Assembly: GCF_000002995.4 (NCBI RefSeq)
Contig: NW_025062476.1
Coordinates: 3,219,001-3,283,000, forward strand
Reading direction: 5' to 3'
From: Brugia malayi
Taxonomy: Eukaryota > Nematoda > Chromadorea > Rhabditida > Onchocercidae
DNA: 64,000 nt
Positions 23,901 through 35,383 of the stretch are shown here, piece by piece. The notes under the pieces were generated by a model. That model worked only from the letters and a program-made list of their open reading frames with translations. It was not told the DNA's origin and searched no databases. The position numbers were made by a program, and so were the translations under genes. Within the stretch, counting starts at the first letter, position 1. Each line of letters starts with the position of its first letter.

Positions 23901-25774
23901 TCACGCTGGCAATGCATTCATTATCAGTTCTTTCGATGCTAATGGAAGTGAATCTGGAAATTTCACATCAAACTCAACAATTAAATCACCTCGTCGTCCA
24001 GCCATTTTAGGATTCGGTAAGCCTTGCCCTGTCAACCTTAAAATAAACACGCTGAGGAAGAGGAAAAATCTGATTAAATCATTAACATAAATTAATGGGA
24101 GTATCCGTTATCGTTTAAAAGGGCAGTTATAAAATTTGATTTGCTGGCTGTCGCAAGAATAAAAAATCTAGGAGCATTTTCTCCAACTGATGCCCAATAA
24201 GGTCATGAACAGATAGAATTATTTGACCACTTGAACACAGCAGGAAAACCATTCCTCGAAAACTCAAAAAGTACTGTTCATGAAGTAACCTAATCACTAA
24301 AGTGCTACCTTAAAGACAAAACAAACCTTCTAGAAGTATTTGGTCTAATGATGTCGTTGATACGCATCGGATATGTCGTACCATCCAAAGTTGGTACATG
24401 AACAACCGTTCCACATAGAGCGTCGCGTAGCGCCAGCTTGTGTACATATCGGATATCCGCACCTTCTCGCTGAAAAAATGGTAATCAGCAAATAATAGCA
24501 ATAGTCTCTAATCTTACACCGAAACAGTTTTATTTTTCAAAAGCTTTTGGAAAAACCAAATAGAGAGTTACCTTGAATTTAGGATGATGCTTGTCTTTGA
24601 TAACAAACACTATGTCAGCAGGAACACGCCCTGGATGTTGGTCTCCTTCTTTGGGAAACGTGATCTTAGTTCCACTCTTCCAACCAGGCTTAATATTGAT
24701 TGTCAGTACTTTATCTTCTATCCTTGTTGACTGCCCATCGGGAGCTAACACCTTCCTGTAAAAAGCAGGAACAATATTTTCCAGAAAGCACCTCATGAAA
24801 TACAAGTTATGCAGAATTGAGATTACAAAAACTGAAAAACAAATCAAATCACAGTTACCTTGTAATTTTCATTTTTTTGGTACAGCCCTTATAAATATCC
24901 TCTAGAGAGACCAATAGTTCATGCTGCACAACAGGATCTTGACGCTGGCGCCGTGAATGACCACCCATAGCAAAAGGCATTCCTGGAAAGTCTGTAGCAT
25001 CGTTTACTTGCAATTTTTCATTTATACAAAGTCAAGAGAAGTAAATCACTCTCCGCTCCAAATATCATTTTAATGATAACTAGCAAAGATCTAAGTCAAG
25101 AAATAATGCAGTTACCGAAATGCATATCATCGCCACCAGTTGAGAAGAAAAGTTGCGGTCCACTACCACCAGTAGTGGATCCACTAGCAAAGAATGTAGA
25201 AAATGGATCACTACCACCAAAGAACTGTGCAAACATTTGCATCGGGTCTCCTCTGAAACTTATACTTTAGGACAAAAGAGCAACAGAAATGAAGTTAAGC
25301 TTATTTACTAAGTTTACGGCATCTGAAAATGTACAGCATATTTTTCAACCATTTGCACTCAACTTATCAGCAGTATTAAATGAACTACTTTGAAAACCAG
25401 TGACAATAAGAACTTACTGGAATTCGTAATGCACACCACCAGGACATCCGAATCCTCCCTCTCCTCCTTTTAATCCATCTTCTCCGAATTTATCATATAT
25501 CTCTTTCTTCTTTGGATCCGACAATACATCGTATGCTTCTGCTACTTCCTAAGATTGAAAATCATGAGAACTGGGCTGAAATCCAGATAATACCAAGTAA
25601 TGCAGAACTCTTGCCCAATAAATTGCAGGGACAAACCTTAAATTTTGCTTCTGAACCAGGTTCTTTGTTTTTGTCTGGATGATATTTCAAAGCCATTTTA
25701 CGGTATGCCTTCTTAATCTCGTCATCACTGGCCCCCTTTGCAATTCCCAATACTTTGTAGTAATCCTTGCCCAT
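23901..25774 (-). CDS. dnj-13: Type II Hsp40 co-chaperone, DNAJB1/4/5 family
   Basis: A J-protein that stimulates Hsp70 ATPase and delivers unfolded clients, chiefly cytosolic. Exons: 25774-25637, 25548-25418, 25252-25116, 24991-24859, 24755-24572, 24469-24327 and 24036-23901, giving exactly 333 aa (human DNAJB1 is 340). Residues 1-70 are the J domain, starting [10 protein letters not shown], with the essential HPD at 32-34 in KYHPDKN. A Gly/Phe/Ser-rich linker follows ([19 protein letters not shown]). There is no cysteine-rich zinc-finger domain, which makes it type II. The two beta-barrel client domains follow, with [20 protein letters not shown], the [12 protein letters not shown] turn, and the end [13 protein letters not shown]. 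No clear trans-splice acceptor abuts the ATG, so a 5' UTR intron reaching towards the heat-shock element near 26.97 kb is inferred. Confidence 0.95.
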
Positions 25775-26960
25775 GATGTATTTGATTTTTCTCAGCAGAA
25801 AGAAAATATGTAATCAAAACGTAATGAGTTTTGCGTAACAAAGTTTATCACTGCTTACGTAAGCTTTGTGTAATGGAGAAATCTGAAAAAAGGATAACAT
25901 TTACAAATTTGATATACACAATAGAATTCAATAATGATGACGACACGATCATTATAATTTACTTAAATATAACACATTCATTCCTTGTAAACAAAACGAA
26001 TTATGGTTCATTATGTTGCTATCACTATCAACAATAACAGCCATTAATTAGTCATATGTTACCATTCTAGTGATAAGTGAGAGCAACAGAACAAAGAAGC
26101 GGTATATCCGTAAAACCAAATCATGCAAACGAGATCAAGCAAAAAAAAGAAAAAAATTAGATTTTGTGGTTATGTGAAACAGCTGTGATTATGCAGTTTT
26201 TTGAATCATAAGACTAACGTGAAGAAAAAAAGATAGTCTACGAAGACCTTTTAGTCTACGAAAGAAATCAACGACAGAGAACAAATAACAACCAGCAAAT
26301 GATGAGAACATGATAGAAATAAGAAGTTTACAATAACGAATGAACAAAAAAAAAAAATTTAACGAAATGAATTTATTCATCAGATCTCTTCCAGAAACTA
26401 CTTATTCAATAAGCAGAACTTATCCGATTTCAGTATCAACAGGATCTGAACGAAAACCGAACATGAAGTACGGATAAAATAGCAATAGAATTAAGAAGAA
26501 ATTATCAGAATTTAGCAAACTCGAGGATTTGCTTTTATTTCTTTCAAAAGAATAAAATAAGCCAAATCAAACGATCATCGGCTGCTAATGTTCCATCACC
26601 ATATAAAAACAAAAAACATAAAAAAAACCTGGAAAAAGTTGAGAGCGATAATAATAGTAATGATTAGAAAAAGTGCAAAATATTCATAAAATTGAATATG
26701 AATTTAACAAAATATAAAACATACAGAAGAAAAAAAATTCGTATTAAATTTAGAAAACTAATATAAAAAATGTTAAATACAAAAAACAGAAAACTGGCTA
26801 ATTTATGTAATTGCTCCAATAGCAACACACCAGTGTCACCAACCCAACTGTCCTCCCAGCCTTCTGTCACCCACAAGCACACACAGCAATGCAAGTTAAA
26901 CCACCCAACATCTAGCGAATATGTCGTCGCATGACATCACCGCAAGCCTTCCCGTTGCAG
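25775..26960. other. Presumed 5' UTR / first intron and promoter of the Hsp40 gene
   Basis: A+T-rich DNA without recognisable coding exons. The right end (about 26800-26960) is markedly less A+T-rich and probably includes the transcription start for the minus-strand Hsp40 mRNA, just below the heat-shock element. A pyrimidine-rich acceptor-like TTTCTTTCTGCTGAG lies about 20 nt before the ATG (minus strand) and could end a 5' UTR intron or accept a spliced leader. Confidence 0.4.
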
Positions 26961-26968
26961 CACTTTCC

Positions 26969-26996
26969 GAATGTTCCCGAATGTTCTCGAATGTTC
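26969..26996. promoter_or_regulatory. Perfect six-unit heat-shock element (HSF binding array)
   Basis: GAA and TTC triplets alternate six times with exactly two bases between each: GAA(26969)-TTC(26974)-GAA(26979)-TTC(26984)-GAA(26989)-TTC(26994). This is the textbook nGAAn inverted-pentamer array for trimeric HSF, long enough for two trimers. One more TTC sits just outside at 26965 with a one-base gap. The nearest gene downstream on the minus strand is the Hsp40 gene, ATG 1.2 kb away. On the plus strand the next gene starts 3.5 kb away. Confidence 0.9.
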
Positions 26997-26999
26997 TAT

Positions 27000-29900
27000 T
27001 TAGCACCGTATACACTACCGTATGACACACTTTCAAACAAACACTTGAAAATCAAAGGAGCACAAACTTGGTGGCAAGTCAAACTTTGCAGAAATCACAT
27101 CTTGCAGCTCTCCTCATTCAGTATCATACCCCTCCCCTTCCCCCGCTACCCGGGAATTCCCACAATTCCCATCATTTATTCATCTCTGTATTTATCGATT
27201 GTTTTCCTGATTGCCCCATCGGTGCAGTTGTTAGTTCATTCATCTGTGTGTCACTCGTGACACTTCCAAACAAAAGCAAATTTCATCATGGCATTTTATT
27301 TTTTTCCGGGTAAATTGATAATGGGTAAATAATGGGTATTTTTGTGCCATACTTAATGAATTAGTTTCTATTTTATTTCCACTGATTTACTATGGCTGAG
27401 TGCATTTATCGACAATACTCCATTGAAAGGAAAGATCAAGCATGGGTATATATATATATTCCTGATTTGATCGATTTACCTAACAGGCAGGAAAGAAGTG
27501 GTAAATACTGTTCGTGTAACTAATACAAAACCGGATCCGGCATGCATTTACATTATGACCAAAAAAAAAAAAAAAGATGCAACAAATGAGAATAACAATC
27601 TGAACACTGTCGTCAAGAAATGGAAAAATTTTTGAACAATTAGAGCAGAGGAAAGTAACTTTGTGAACAAATGAAATTTTGAAAAACAAATGAAAAAAAT
27701 TTATTTTTTATTTTTATCGAATTTTATACCTTAGAGGTTTTTTTTTTTTTTTTTTTTTTTTAAGAAAATTATTTAATTGTTTTTAATTAATTCATTTAGT
27801 GGTAACTAATTCAAAGATTTGACTTGTAATTTATAATTGTTTACTTCCATCTTATCAGATCCTTTATTTTATATTGTTAATTGCTTCAAGTTATTAAAAT
27901 TATCGGAAGAGGGAGAAAGAGAGAGAGAGGGAAAGGAATAAAAGAGAAGAGAGGTAAAAAACTACGAAAAATCAAACTTTTGTATTGTTAACATAAAATT
28001 ATTTATTAACATTGAAATTTTCATTGATTGTAATAAATGTTAAAATTTTATTTCAAACATTTTCTCATCATTTCATTCTAAATTTTCATTATCACAATTT
28101 AAAAATTTATTTCGATCACATTTTTAAAATGTTTATTTTGTAATTATTTAACATTGCAAACTTTTTTATTTTTATCATACTCTATTAAATTTCATTCTAT
28201 TCCTCTAACATTTATATGCTATATTCGTTCAGCAATGCTAATTAATAACTTATTGGATTCGAAATCCAAATCGCAAATATAATTAATGATATGATGATAA
28301 TTTTAAATTATTAAATGATTGATTAGTTTGTGCAATAGGAATGCATAAGGTATACTGATCACTCATTTTCCTCATTTATGCGTTAAAATTTAATAATTTT
28401 AAAACTAACACTATATAAAATTGGTTCATTTTGCGCTCAGTTCGTTTAAATTTGCGGCTTGCTTATGTCTTTGAGCAATTGGCGAAGATGGGAGGATTTT
28501 CGTTGCTGTTTGCTTGCCAAAAGTTTACAACACATTTCGAGGATAAACCAGCTGCTGTGCTACTTTAGCTCGCACCAACTGGATGAATGATAACGACAAT
28601 AATGACGATATTTCTGATCACGATCATCATTATCATCTTCATCAGCCACCATCACCATAATCATCATCATCATCATCGTTATCATTATTGCTATCACGAT
28701 CACTCGTCAGCAATTTTATTACTATTATTAATACTACTACTACTGCTATTACTATTATTATGATCACTATAATGATGATAATAATAATCATTTACTGTTA
28801 TCTGTATTATCACTTAATTGTTTACTTGTTAGCTACAGTTAAATAATAGAATTCATTGCTCATTGTTAATGAAATTCTTTTCTTTTCTTTTTTCTCGAGA
28901 TTAAAATTTCCCACCAATTATTGATTTAATTTCTTCTTCTTTTTTTTTGTAATTCAATGAAGTGAATTTCGGATGTTATATGGTTTATGAATAGATGAGT
29001 TATACAACTGATAATAATGATAGTAATAGATAGAAAAGATAAGCAACGTTGCTTCATCTTATTCTCATCCTATTTTAACCTCCAAAATTTCCATCCCAAA
29101 TATCTCCGAAGCCATAACGACAACGACGATGGCCATACTACCTACCATCTTTTTTGATTAATTTAATCGAGATTTATGTAAGCATAAAAATGTACGCATC
29201 ATAATAATAGTAATAATATTGCATTATTATTGTTGTTTCATGTGAATTAAAATTAAAATTAATTTAATAGAAGAAAATTTAGCTAACAATTTCATGTGAA
29301 TTTTTAAATTTTTAAACATTTTAGCATTTAAATTAGTTACTAATAAAAAAAGGAATTATAATAATTGATATATAAATAATTTTTTCTTTTGCTTCTTTAA
29401 TGTGTAGAAAGTATGAAACTATGAAACTGAAGCAGAAGAAAAAGTATACCTAAATGAAAATATTTTTTTTTTTGAAATATGTTTTTTTTTTTTTTTTTTT
29501 TTGTTTTTTTTTTTTGTATGCAATAGTTTTGATTGATTTTAGCTTAACGCTTTCTAACCATAGTACAATGTTCGCTTTTCAAATTGTTTTTTTTTTTTTT
29601 TTGTCTTTTAAACATTTTGCAAAAATTTGATCAAATACTTCAGATATGATTGGTTAAAAAATATTGGTTAGATTTAAAGAATGAATGATTAGCAAAATTT
29701 AACATTATCAGAAGCATTCAGTGATTCTCATCCATTTCTATTGATAGCGTAAACTGAACGCAGGAAGTTAAAAAAAAACAAACAAACTTTCACATATTGT
29801 TGAGGTCAGTGGAATTTTTTTTATAAATTATTTGTAAAAATTAGAAATAAAAAAAAAAAAGAAAAAAAGCGAATATTTCTTTTTATTTTTTACATTAAAT

Positions 29901-30536
29901 TAAATTGTTATAATTAACTTTTTTTTTTTTTGAAAACCATAAATAATGCAACTATCTAACGGATAAAAATAAATAATTGATTAATTGATAAGTTAGCTGA
30001 TAACTTCAAAATGTCTGATACTAAAATTTTAATTTTAATATAAAATGATGCTAACATTAGGAATTTAGAATATGTTGTAATATTCAAATGATTTGAATAT
30101 TTTTGATGTGATAACAGCTCTTCTTTTATTACACTAAAACAAAATGGCTAATCTTTGTAAAATCTCTGTTTTTTATCCAAAAAATTTTTTCAATTTACAT
30201 TTGAAATTAATTGGTTACATTACAGTGTGAAAATATTCCATAAATGCTGAATGAATATTATAAAATATTTAATTCTTGAAAAAAATTTTTTTTTTAATTC
30301 AAAAAAATTTCTATGCTTTAAATGATATGATTACATGTTGTTGAAAGATAGATATATTTAAAAATTAATGATTACTGCATTCAAAATTTTTTTTTTTGTC
30401 TTTAAATTGAAACATTTCAAACATTACTTTAAATATGCTTACTCATTTTTTCTTTTGCTTTTTTTGAAATATTTGTGTGAAATTTTTTACATACAACAAA
30501 AACTTATCCAATATTTTCTTTTAGAAATCATTGCTA
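27000..30536. other. Intergenic, Hsp40 promoter to PTB-adaptor gene
   Basis: Divergent spacer without a supportable gene. It holds a pyrimidine-rich, less A+T-rich patch around 27100-27260, GA-rich simple sequence at 27908-27960, degenerate trinucleotide repeats at 28586-28795 and very long poly(T) tracts (27738-27760, 29480-29515, 29587-29602). Confidence 0.5.
28586..28795. repeat. Degenerate ATC/ATT trinucleotide repeat field
   Basis: About 200 bp made mostly of TCA/ATC/ATT/ACT triplets, including an uninterrupted (ATC)n run near 28660-28676 and blocks of ACT and ATT. Interruptions suggest an old, decaying microsatellite. It lies in the promoter-side spacer, not in an exon. Confidence 0.7.
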
Positions 30537-33500
30537 ATGGGTAACTGTATGAGTCAAACAGGTCAACGAGAATTTTTAAAAAATTTCCAAAATGCAGCAA
30601 ATCGAGGAGGTGAAGCAAGAGTTGGAGGAGCTTTTATGAATGATGATCCAGAAGCTTTTCAAGTATTCGTTAAGAAAAGAAATAAATTTATTCCAGGTAA
30701 TGACGTTAAAATGTTTTTTTTTTTTCTAAAAAAAAAAAACAAAAATGAAAAACAACTTCAATTACAACAATTTCGATATCTTTCTTTCACACTATGCTCT
30801 TTTCAACTTTTAAATTTTGCCATTATCTCAAACTATCTTTTCAAATTTACATTTCAATATCTGTCTAACTAATGACAAAAATATTTTCATTATAATCAAA
30901 CGATAACTAAAATATTCTAGTGTGTAATGAATACATAGGTTTGATAAAGATGGATAAAAAATAAAAATTTAGAATTGATAATGATGGATAAAAAATTGAA
31001 AAATTCTTCTTCCTTTTTTTTTTTTTTTAATCTATTTCAAGAGACAAAGTTTATTCATAGGAAAAAAAAAAAAATAAAGAAGTGCCACTAATGTTTTATG
31101 GTACATCAAAAAAGATATAAATCAAATTTCATTAATTGTGCAGCAGTGTAGTAAATTGTTCTTAAAAATATTTTTAAAGCAATTAAAACGAACTTTTCCA
31201 ATGAATAATTTAATCTTTCAATTCATTTTTAATATATACTCTAGATGATTTATGAAACTTTTTTTTTTTTTTTTTTTAAAAAAGAACTTCATATGAGTCA
31301 TACACGATGTATTTTATATGCATCGTAAAATTTAAAGTTTGAAAAGTTTTTTTTTTTTTTTTTCTTCTTATTTTTCATTTCCTGTCAATTATTTCTTCTT
31401 CCGGATCAAAAAATAATGGGAACCAAAATGCTTTTTATCTTTTCTTATTTAGCTTTAGCTTACAAATTCATTAAATTTTTTTTTTTGTTTATTTTAGGAA
31501 CATTAAAAGTGACCGAAAATGAGATTGTTTTTATTCGTTCACGATGCGAAACGTTAAATTGGCCATTACATTTTTTACGTCGCTATGGTTTTACGTCAGC
31601 TGGAATTTTCTTTTTTGAAAGTGGACGAAGGTATCTAAGCTTTTATTTTATTAAATTAATTTCATGTACTTATCTATTACTCGGTTATTTTGTAAAAATA
31701 AATTTAATCAAATTAGCAAATTTAAACAAATCAAATTTAATCAAATTTTTTTTTCAATGACAGTATTCTAGGTTATCTAAACTGGCATATTACTTGAAAA
31801 TTTGTGTTATATTCTTGCTTAATTTCTGAACTGCTTCCAATGCTTTTCATAAATTTCCTAACAAAAAGATTTTATCCTCTGGAATTAAAAAAAAAAAAAA
31901 TTAATCTCTATAGTCTAAATTACATAATTAATATTTTATTCAACAAAAATCATTTCACTGTTGATCTCTGACGATTTAATAATAAAGAAAGAAGGAAAAC
32001 GAACTAGGGAAATGGTAAAAGTTCAAAGGGCAATTATGGTTCAAAATCGAAAGCTCATCTGAAGCAGTTTAACATAGAAATGATATTCTATTCAAATTAA
32101 AATCACTCTATTTCGAACTAACAGATTTTTTTTTTTTTGTATGGTCAAAATCTGTCCTCAAAATGCATAAATTCAGAGAACAAAAATTCCATTAGAGCTT
32201 CTTTTTTTTTTACAAATTTTGTAATTTACAAATTTTAATTCTGCATAAATAGTTGACTTTTCTAATAGTCCACGTTTATGATTATCTCCGAGATTCACCA
32301 GTGGGAAAGAGTTCTTTTTATTGTCAATTATGAGTATCGATTAGTTAGCTCAAAGAAAGAAGATATAAAAGAAAAATTTAACAATAGCTTAAATAAAGAT
32401 GAAAATTAATGAATTTAGTTAACTTGAAAATTTTTATTAGATAATAACAATATTATTTGAAATTTTTAATTTCAAATAATATTGAAATCACTCAATACAA
32501 GTATATCTGATAAATAAAGTAGCATTTATATTTGATATTAAAAGATGAATGTTTCAATGCTCAATAAATGATAAAAAAGCACCAAATATATCGGAAAATG
32601 TGGTATTAATTAAAAAAAAATGAAATTTGGATATTTGCATTAAAAATTATCATTTCAGATGTAGTAGCGGTGAAGGTTTACATACGTTTCAATCACATCA
32701 AGCAGAAGCAATTTTTCAGGTACATTTATTAAAATCAAATATTTAAGAATTAATTCTGAATTATATTTCAATTGAAATTACCATGTTCATTTTACTAGCT
32801 TGTACAATCTCGCATCCAAGATAATGCAAATATGGGTATAGCAATACGTGAAGCTCGTGCGCAATCGGTTACGGGAAGCTATCATAGTGTTCATAATATT
32901 CCTTCTAGCTATACTGGTACACGTATTCAACCAATACAACGATATTCTAGTGAAGGTAACGAAACTTTCAAATATTTTAAAACATTTATGGATTTTTCAA
33001 AATTTTTCTTAAATACAATAATAATGAAATTTCTCAAAATTACTTCAAGAATGAATATTTCTAAATTTAAATTCACAAAATTTCCTTAAATTTTTTTTCA
33101 GTTTTACTCTGATATGTATCTCTGATACTTTGATATATTTTTTTTTTTTTTTTTTTTTAGGAACAGCAAATGTTGGTGATTGTTCACCCTCAGCATGTGG
33201 TATCACCAATTATCATCGACCACTGAACCGATTTAATCATCGACAACTTCTCTTCCAAATACCGAAACGACCTCGAAGCATTGCTGGACCAGCACATACA
33301 GCTGTTTGGCCTTTGCCACCACCATCTTATCATTCACCTCGATCATGCTTCAATCGACCAGCCTTTATGGGAAACATTGTGTAAATTAAATTATCACTTA
33401 TTTTTGTTTCTTACTCAAAATTACTTCAAGAATGAATATTTCTAAATTTTAATTCATAAAATTTCCTTAAATTTCTTTTCAGATTTATTCTGATATATAT

Positions 33501-35216
33501 CCTTGATATTTTGATATATGTATATTTTTTTAGGAACAGCAAACTTCGATGATTATTCGCCCTTACTTACTGTTTACTTTTTTACTTAAATTCGTTGAAA
33601 AGTATGCAATTATTAGAAAATCAAAACTATAAAATCATTGAACAATAATTGTAATATGAATATACATCATTATCTATCTCATTCTTAAAATTTTACTTTA
33701 AGTTTATTTACTGATAAAAGATTAGGTAAGAGTATCCGATACATTCTTTGCAGTTTATCAAGAATACAATCGAAGATAATTTTAGAAGTGAGCATGTGCT
33801 TCAACGCCAGCCATCCGAATTGAGTACCTGTGATCATTCTTATGTCAATGTTCTTCCACAACGTCGTTCCGCTACTTCATCACCACAATGTGTATCACCG
33901 GTTCTAAGGGAATTTGCTTCCAGCAGCCATTTCACTTTGTAAACTTTTTCCTTCAATGAAGAAAAAAAAATTTTATTTTTTGTATTTTTCGTTTTTTTTT
34001 TTTTCTTTCTTCTTCTTTATACGAATAGTGATAGTGGAGAAATATTCAATTCATAGATTTGTTTGACTAATTTTTATCCAACTTTCATTTCATTTCTTCT
34101 TTTAAGTGGTTCAACAGAACAAAATCTTGGCATGACAGACTTTGGCTCACAACGATTCAATACACCTGTCACTGGACTGTCACATCGCTATCCACCTTGT
34201 GGCTTTCTATGCTCCTATGATAGACCATCTCTCAATTCTTATGTTAATGCTCGACAGGTAATCTTCTATTTTGTACAGATACTGTGTCATCTATCTATTT
34301 GTCCACTTAATTGCTAATTATTGTACGACAAAATAGAATCTCTCAGAATGATACAGCACCTGTACCTGTACATTGCAATCATCTAATTAATCGCCAACTT
34401 TTAAGCTTTTTCATCTCAGCTAAAAAGATATTTGTTTTTCCTGAATTTATTGATGTGTTTCAGAAATATGCGTAGCAGCTATCATTATACTTTGTTTCTA
34501 TGAAAAAAATGCCATTTTTATATATATGTAATTTTGAATTTTGAAAAGTCTAAAGAATTCTTTGTTTTTTTTTTCAAATCATTTTATTAATATTTAAAAA
34601 TTGTTTGTCTAAAACATTATTACAACATTTAATTTGAAGTTTTATAGAAATTTTTTAACTGAATGAGAAAGAAAAAATAATTTTTGGTATTTATAGCATT
34701 GTTATTTTTGAGATTATCATAACGTACAACACAACTGATAACTGATAATTTTAGGATTCAGGAGTGAGTGATCGTGAAACAACGCCACCACAACTTGATT
34801 ATGCATTAGTAGCGGTAGGAATAACTGAGGAAGGTTCACCCTCAACTCTCAGGTATTAATTTGTATTTCGATCAGCAATCGATTACATTGGAAGCTAATC
34901 GATAAATTATTATTTGATCGATAACATCTATCTATAAGTAAAATAAGAAATCAGTAATACATTATCATACTTTTCTTATCATATAAACAATATGACTATT
35001 TAGCACTTCCGCATTATCGATTAGTAATATTATAATTTCAGGGCCAATCAATCCAATACACGTAACGATTTAGCATCTGTTGGCTTAACAACCAATGTAA
35101 ATTACACAAAAATTGATTTAGAAAAGACTCGAGCTATAGAAGTGGCAGCAAGTACGGTGGAAAAAGAAAATCCACGACGACGGCATTTTACAACAAATGG
35201 ACAATTAGATAATTAA
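30537..35216 (+). CDS. FRS2-like membrane-anchored PTB-domain signalling adaptor
   Basis: Exons: 30537-30696, 31498-31630, 32659-32719, 32799-32955, 33161-33378, 33754-33938, 34107-34257, 34755-34852 and 35042-35216, closing to 445 aa. MGNCMS is an N-myristoylation start (Gly2) with a palmitoylatable Cys4, as in FRS2. Residues about 40-125 form an IRS-type PTB domain: [32 protein letters not shown]. The rest is Ser/Pro/Tyr-rich and disordered-looking, with YVNV (Tyr273) and YVNA (Tyr350), both Grb2-type YxNx; LDYALV (Tyr371), SHP2-type; and [15 protein letters not shown] (Tyr409) at the tail. The inferred role is coupling a receptor tyrosine kinase (FGFR-like) to Ras-MAPK. The donor after 33378 (ATT|GTGTAA) is inferred from phase; the neighbouring GTAAAT would bring in a stop. 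DOK or IRS relatives are alternatives, but the MGNC start favours FRS2. Confidence 0.85.
32448..32484. repeat. Perfect 17-bp inverted repeat with 3-nt loop
   Basis: CAATATTATTTGAAATT is followed after TTT by its exact reverse complement. It lies in intron 2 of the PTB-adaptor gene. A 17-bp stem with a three-base loop could cruciform or fold in pre-mRNA, but it is too short to be a miRNA precursor. Confidence 0.9.
33033..33193 (+). repeat. Duplicated intron-exon boundary, copy 1 (real exon 5 start)
   Basis: This segment runs from CTCAAAATTACTTC in intron 4 through a poly(T) tract and the acceptor into the first ~30 nt of exon 5. It recurs 381 bp downstream at 33414-33570 in the same order and orientation. 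Confidence 0.88.
33414..33570 (+). repeat. Duplicated intron-exon boundary, copy 2 (pseudo-exon start)
   Basis: Direct repeat of 33033-33193. It keeps CTCAAAATTACTTC, AATGAATATTTCTAAATTT, TTTCCTTAAATTT, TTTTCAG, TTGATAT, the TTTTTTAG acceptor and the exon start GAACAGCAAA. It then diverges within about 40 nt. An exon from 33534 would read [13 protein letters not shown] and stop at about 33588. Confidence 0.85.
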
Positions 35217-35377
35217 TTTATACTCATTATCCGATTGAAATGTCTTAATGATTAACTTACAAATTCTAATTTATATCGATTTTTTCATCATATCATGTTT
35301 TTGATCAATGATCAATTAATATCTAATGTCGCTATATTTAGAGATCGATGAATGTTTATTAATATAAAATCTATTTT

Positions 35378-35383
35378 AATAAA
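35378..35383 (+). terminator. Poly(A) signal AATAAA, PTB-adaptor gene
   Basis: Canonical hexamer about 160 nt after the stop codon of the PTB-adaptor gene. Confidence 0.55.

Noticed and set aside
26664..26894. Minus-strand ORF upstream of the Hsp40 gene
   Set aside because: Its first part is in the less A+T-rich putative 5' UTR, the rest is F/I/L-rich noise; no transmembrane family or partner exon recognised.
29460..29602. Long poly(T) runs considered as terminators or retrotransposon tails
   Set aside because: Such runs are spread throughout the spacers and introns, with no adjacent reverse-transcriptase remnant, target-site duplication or pol III gene.
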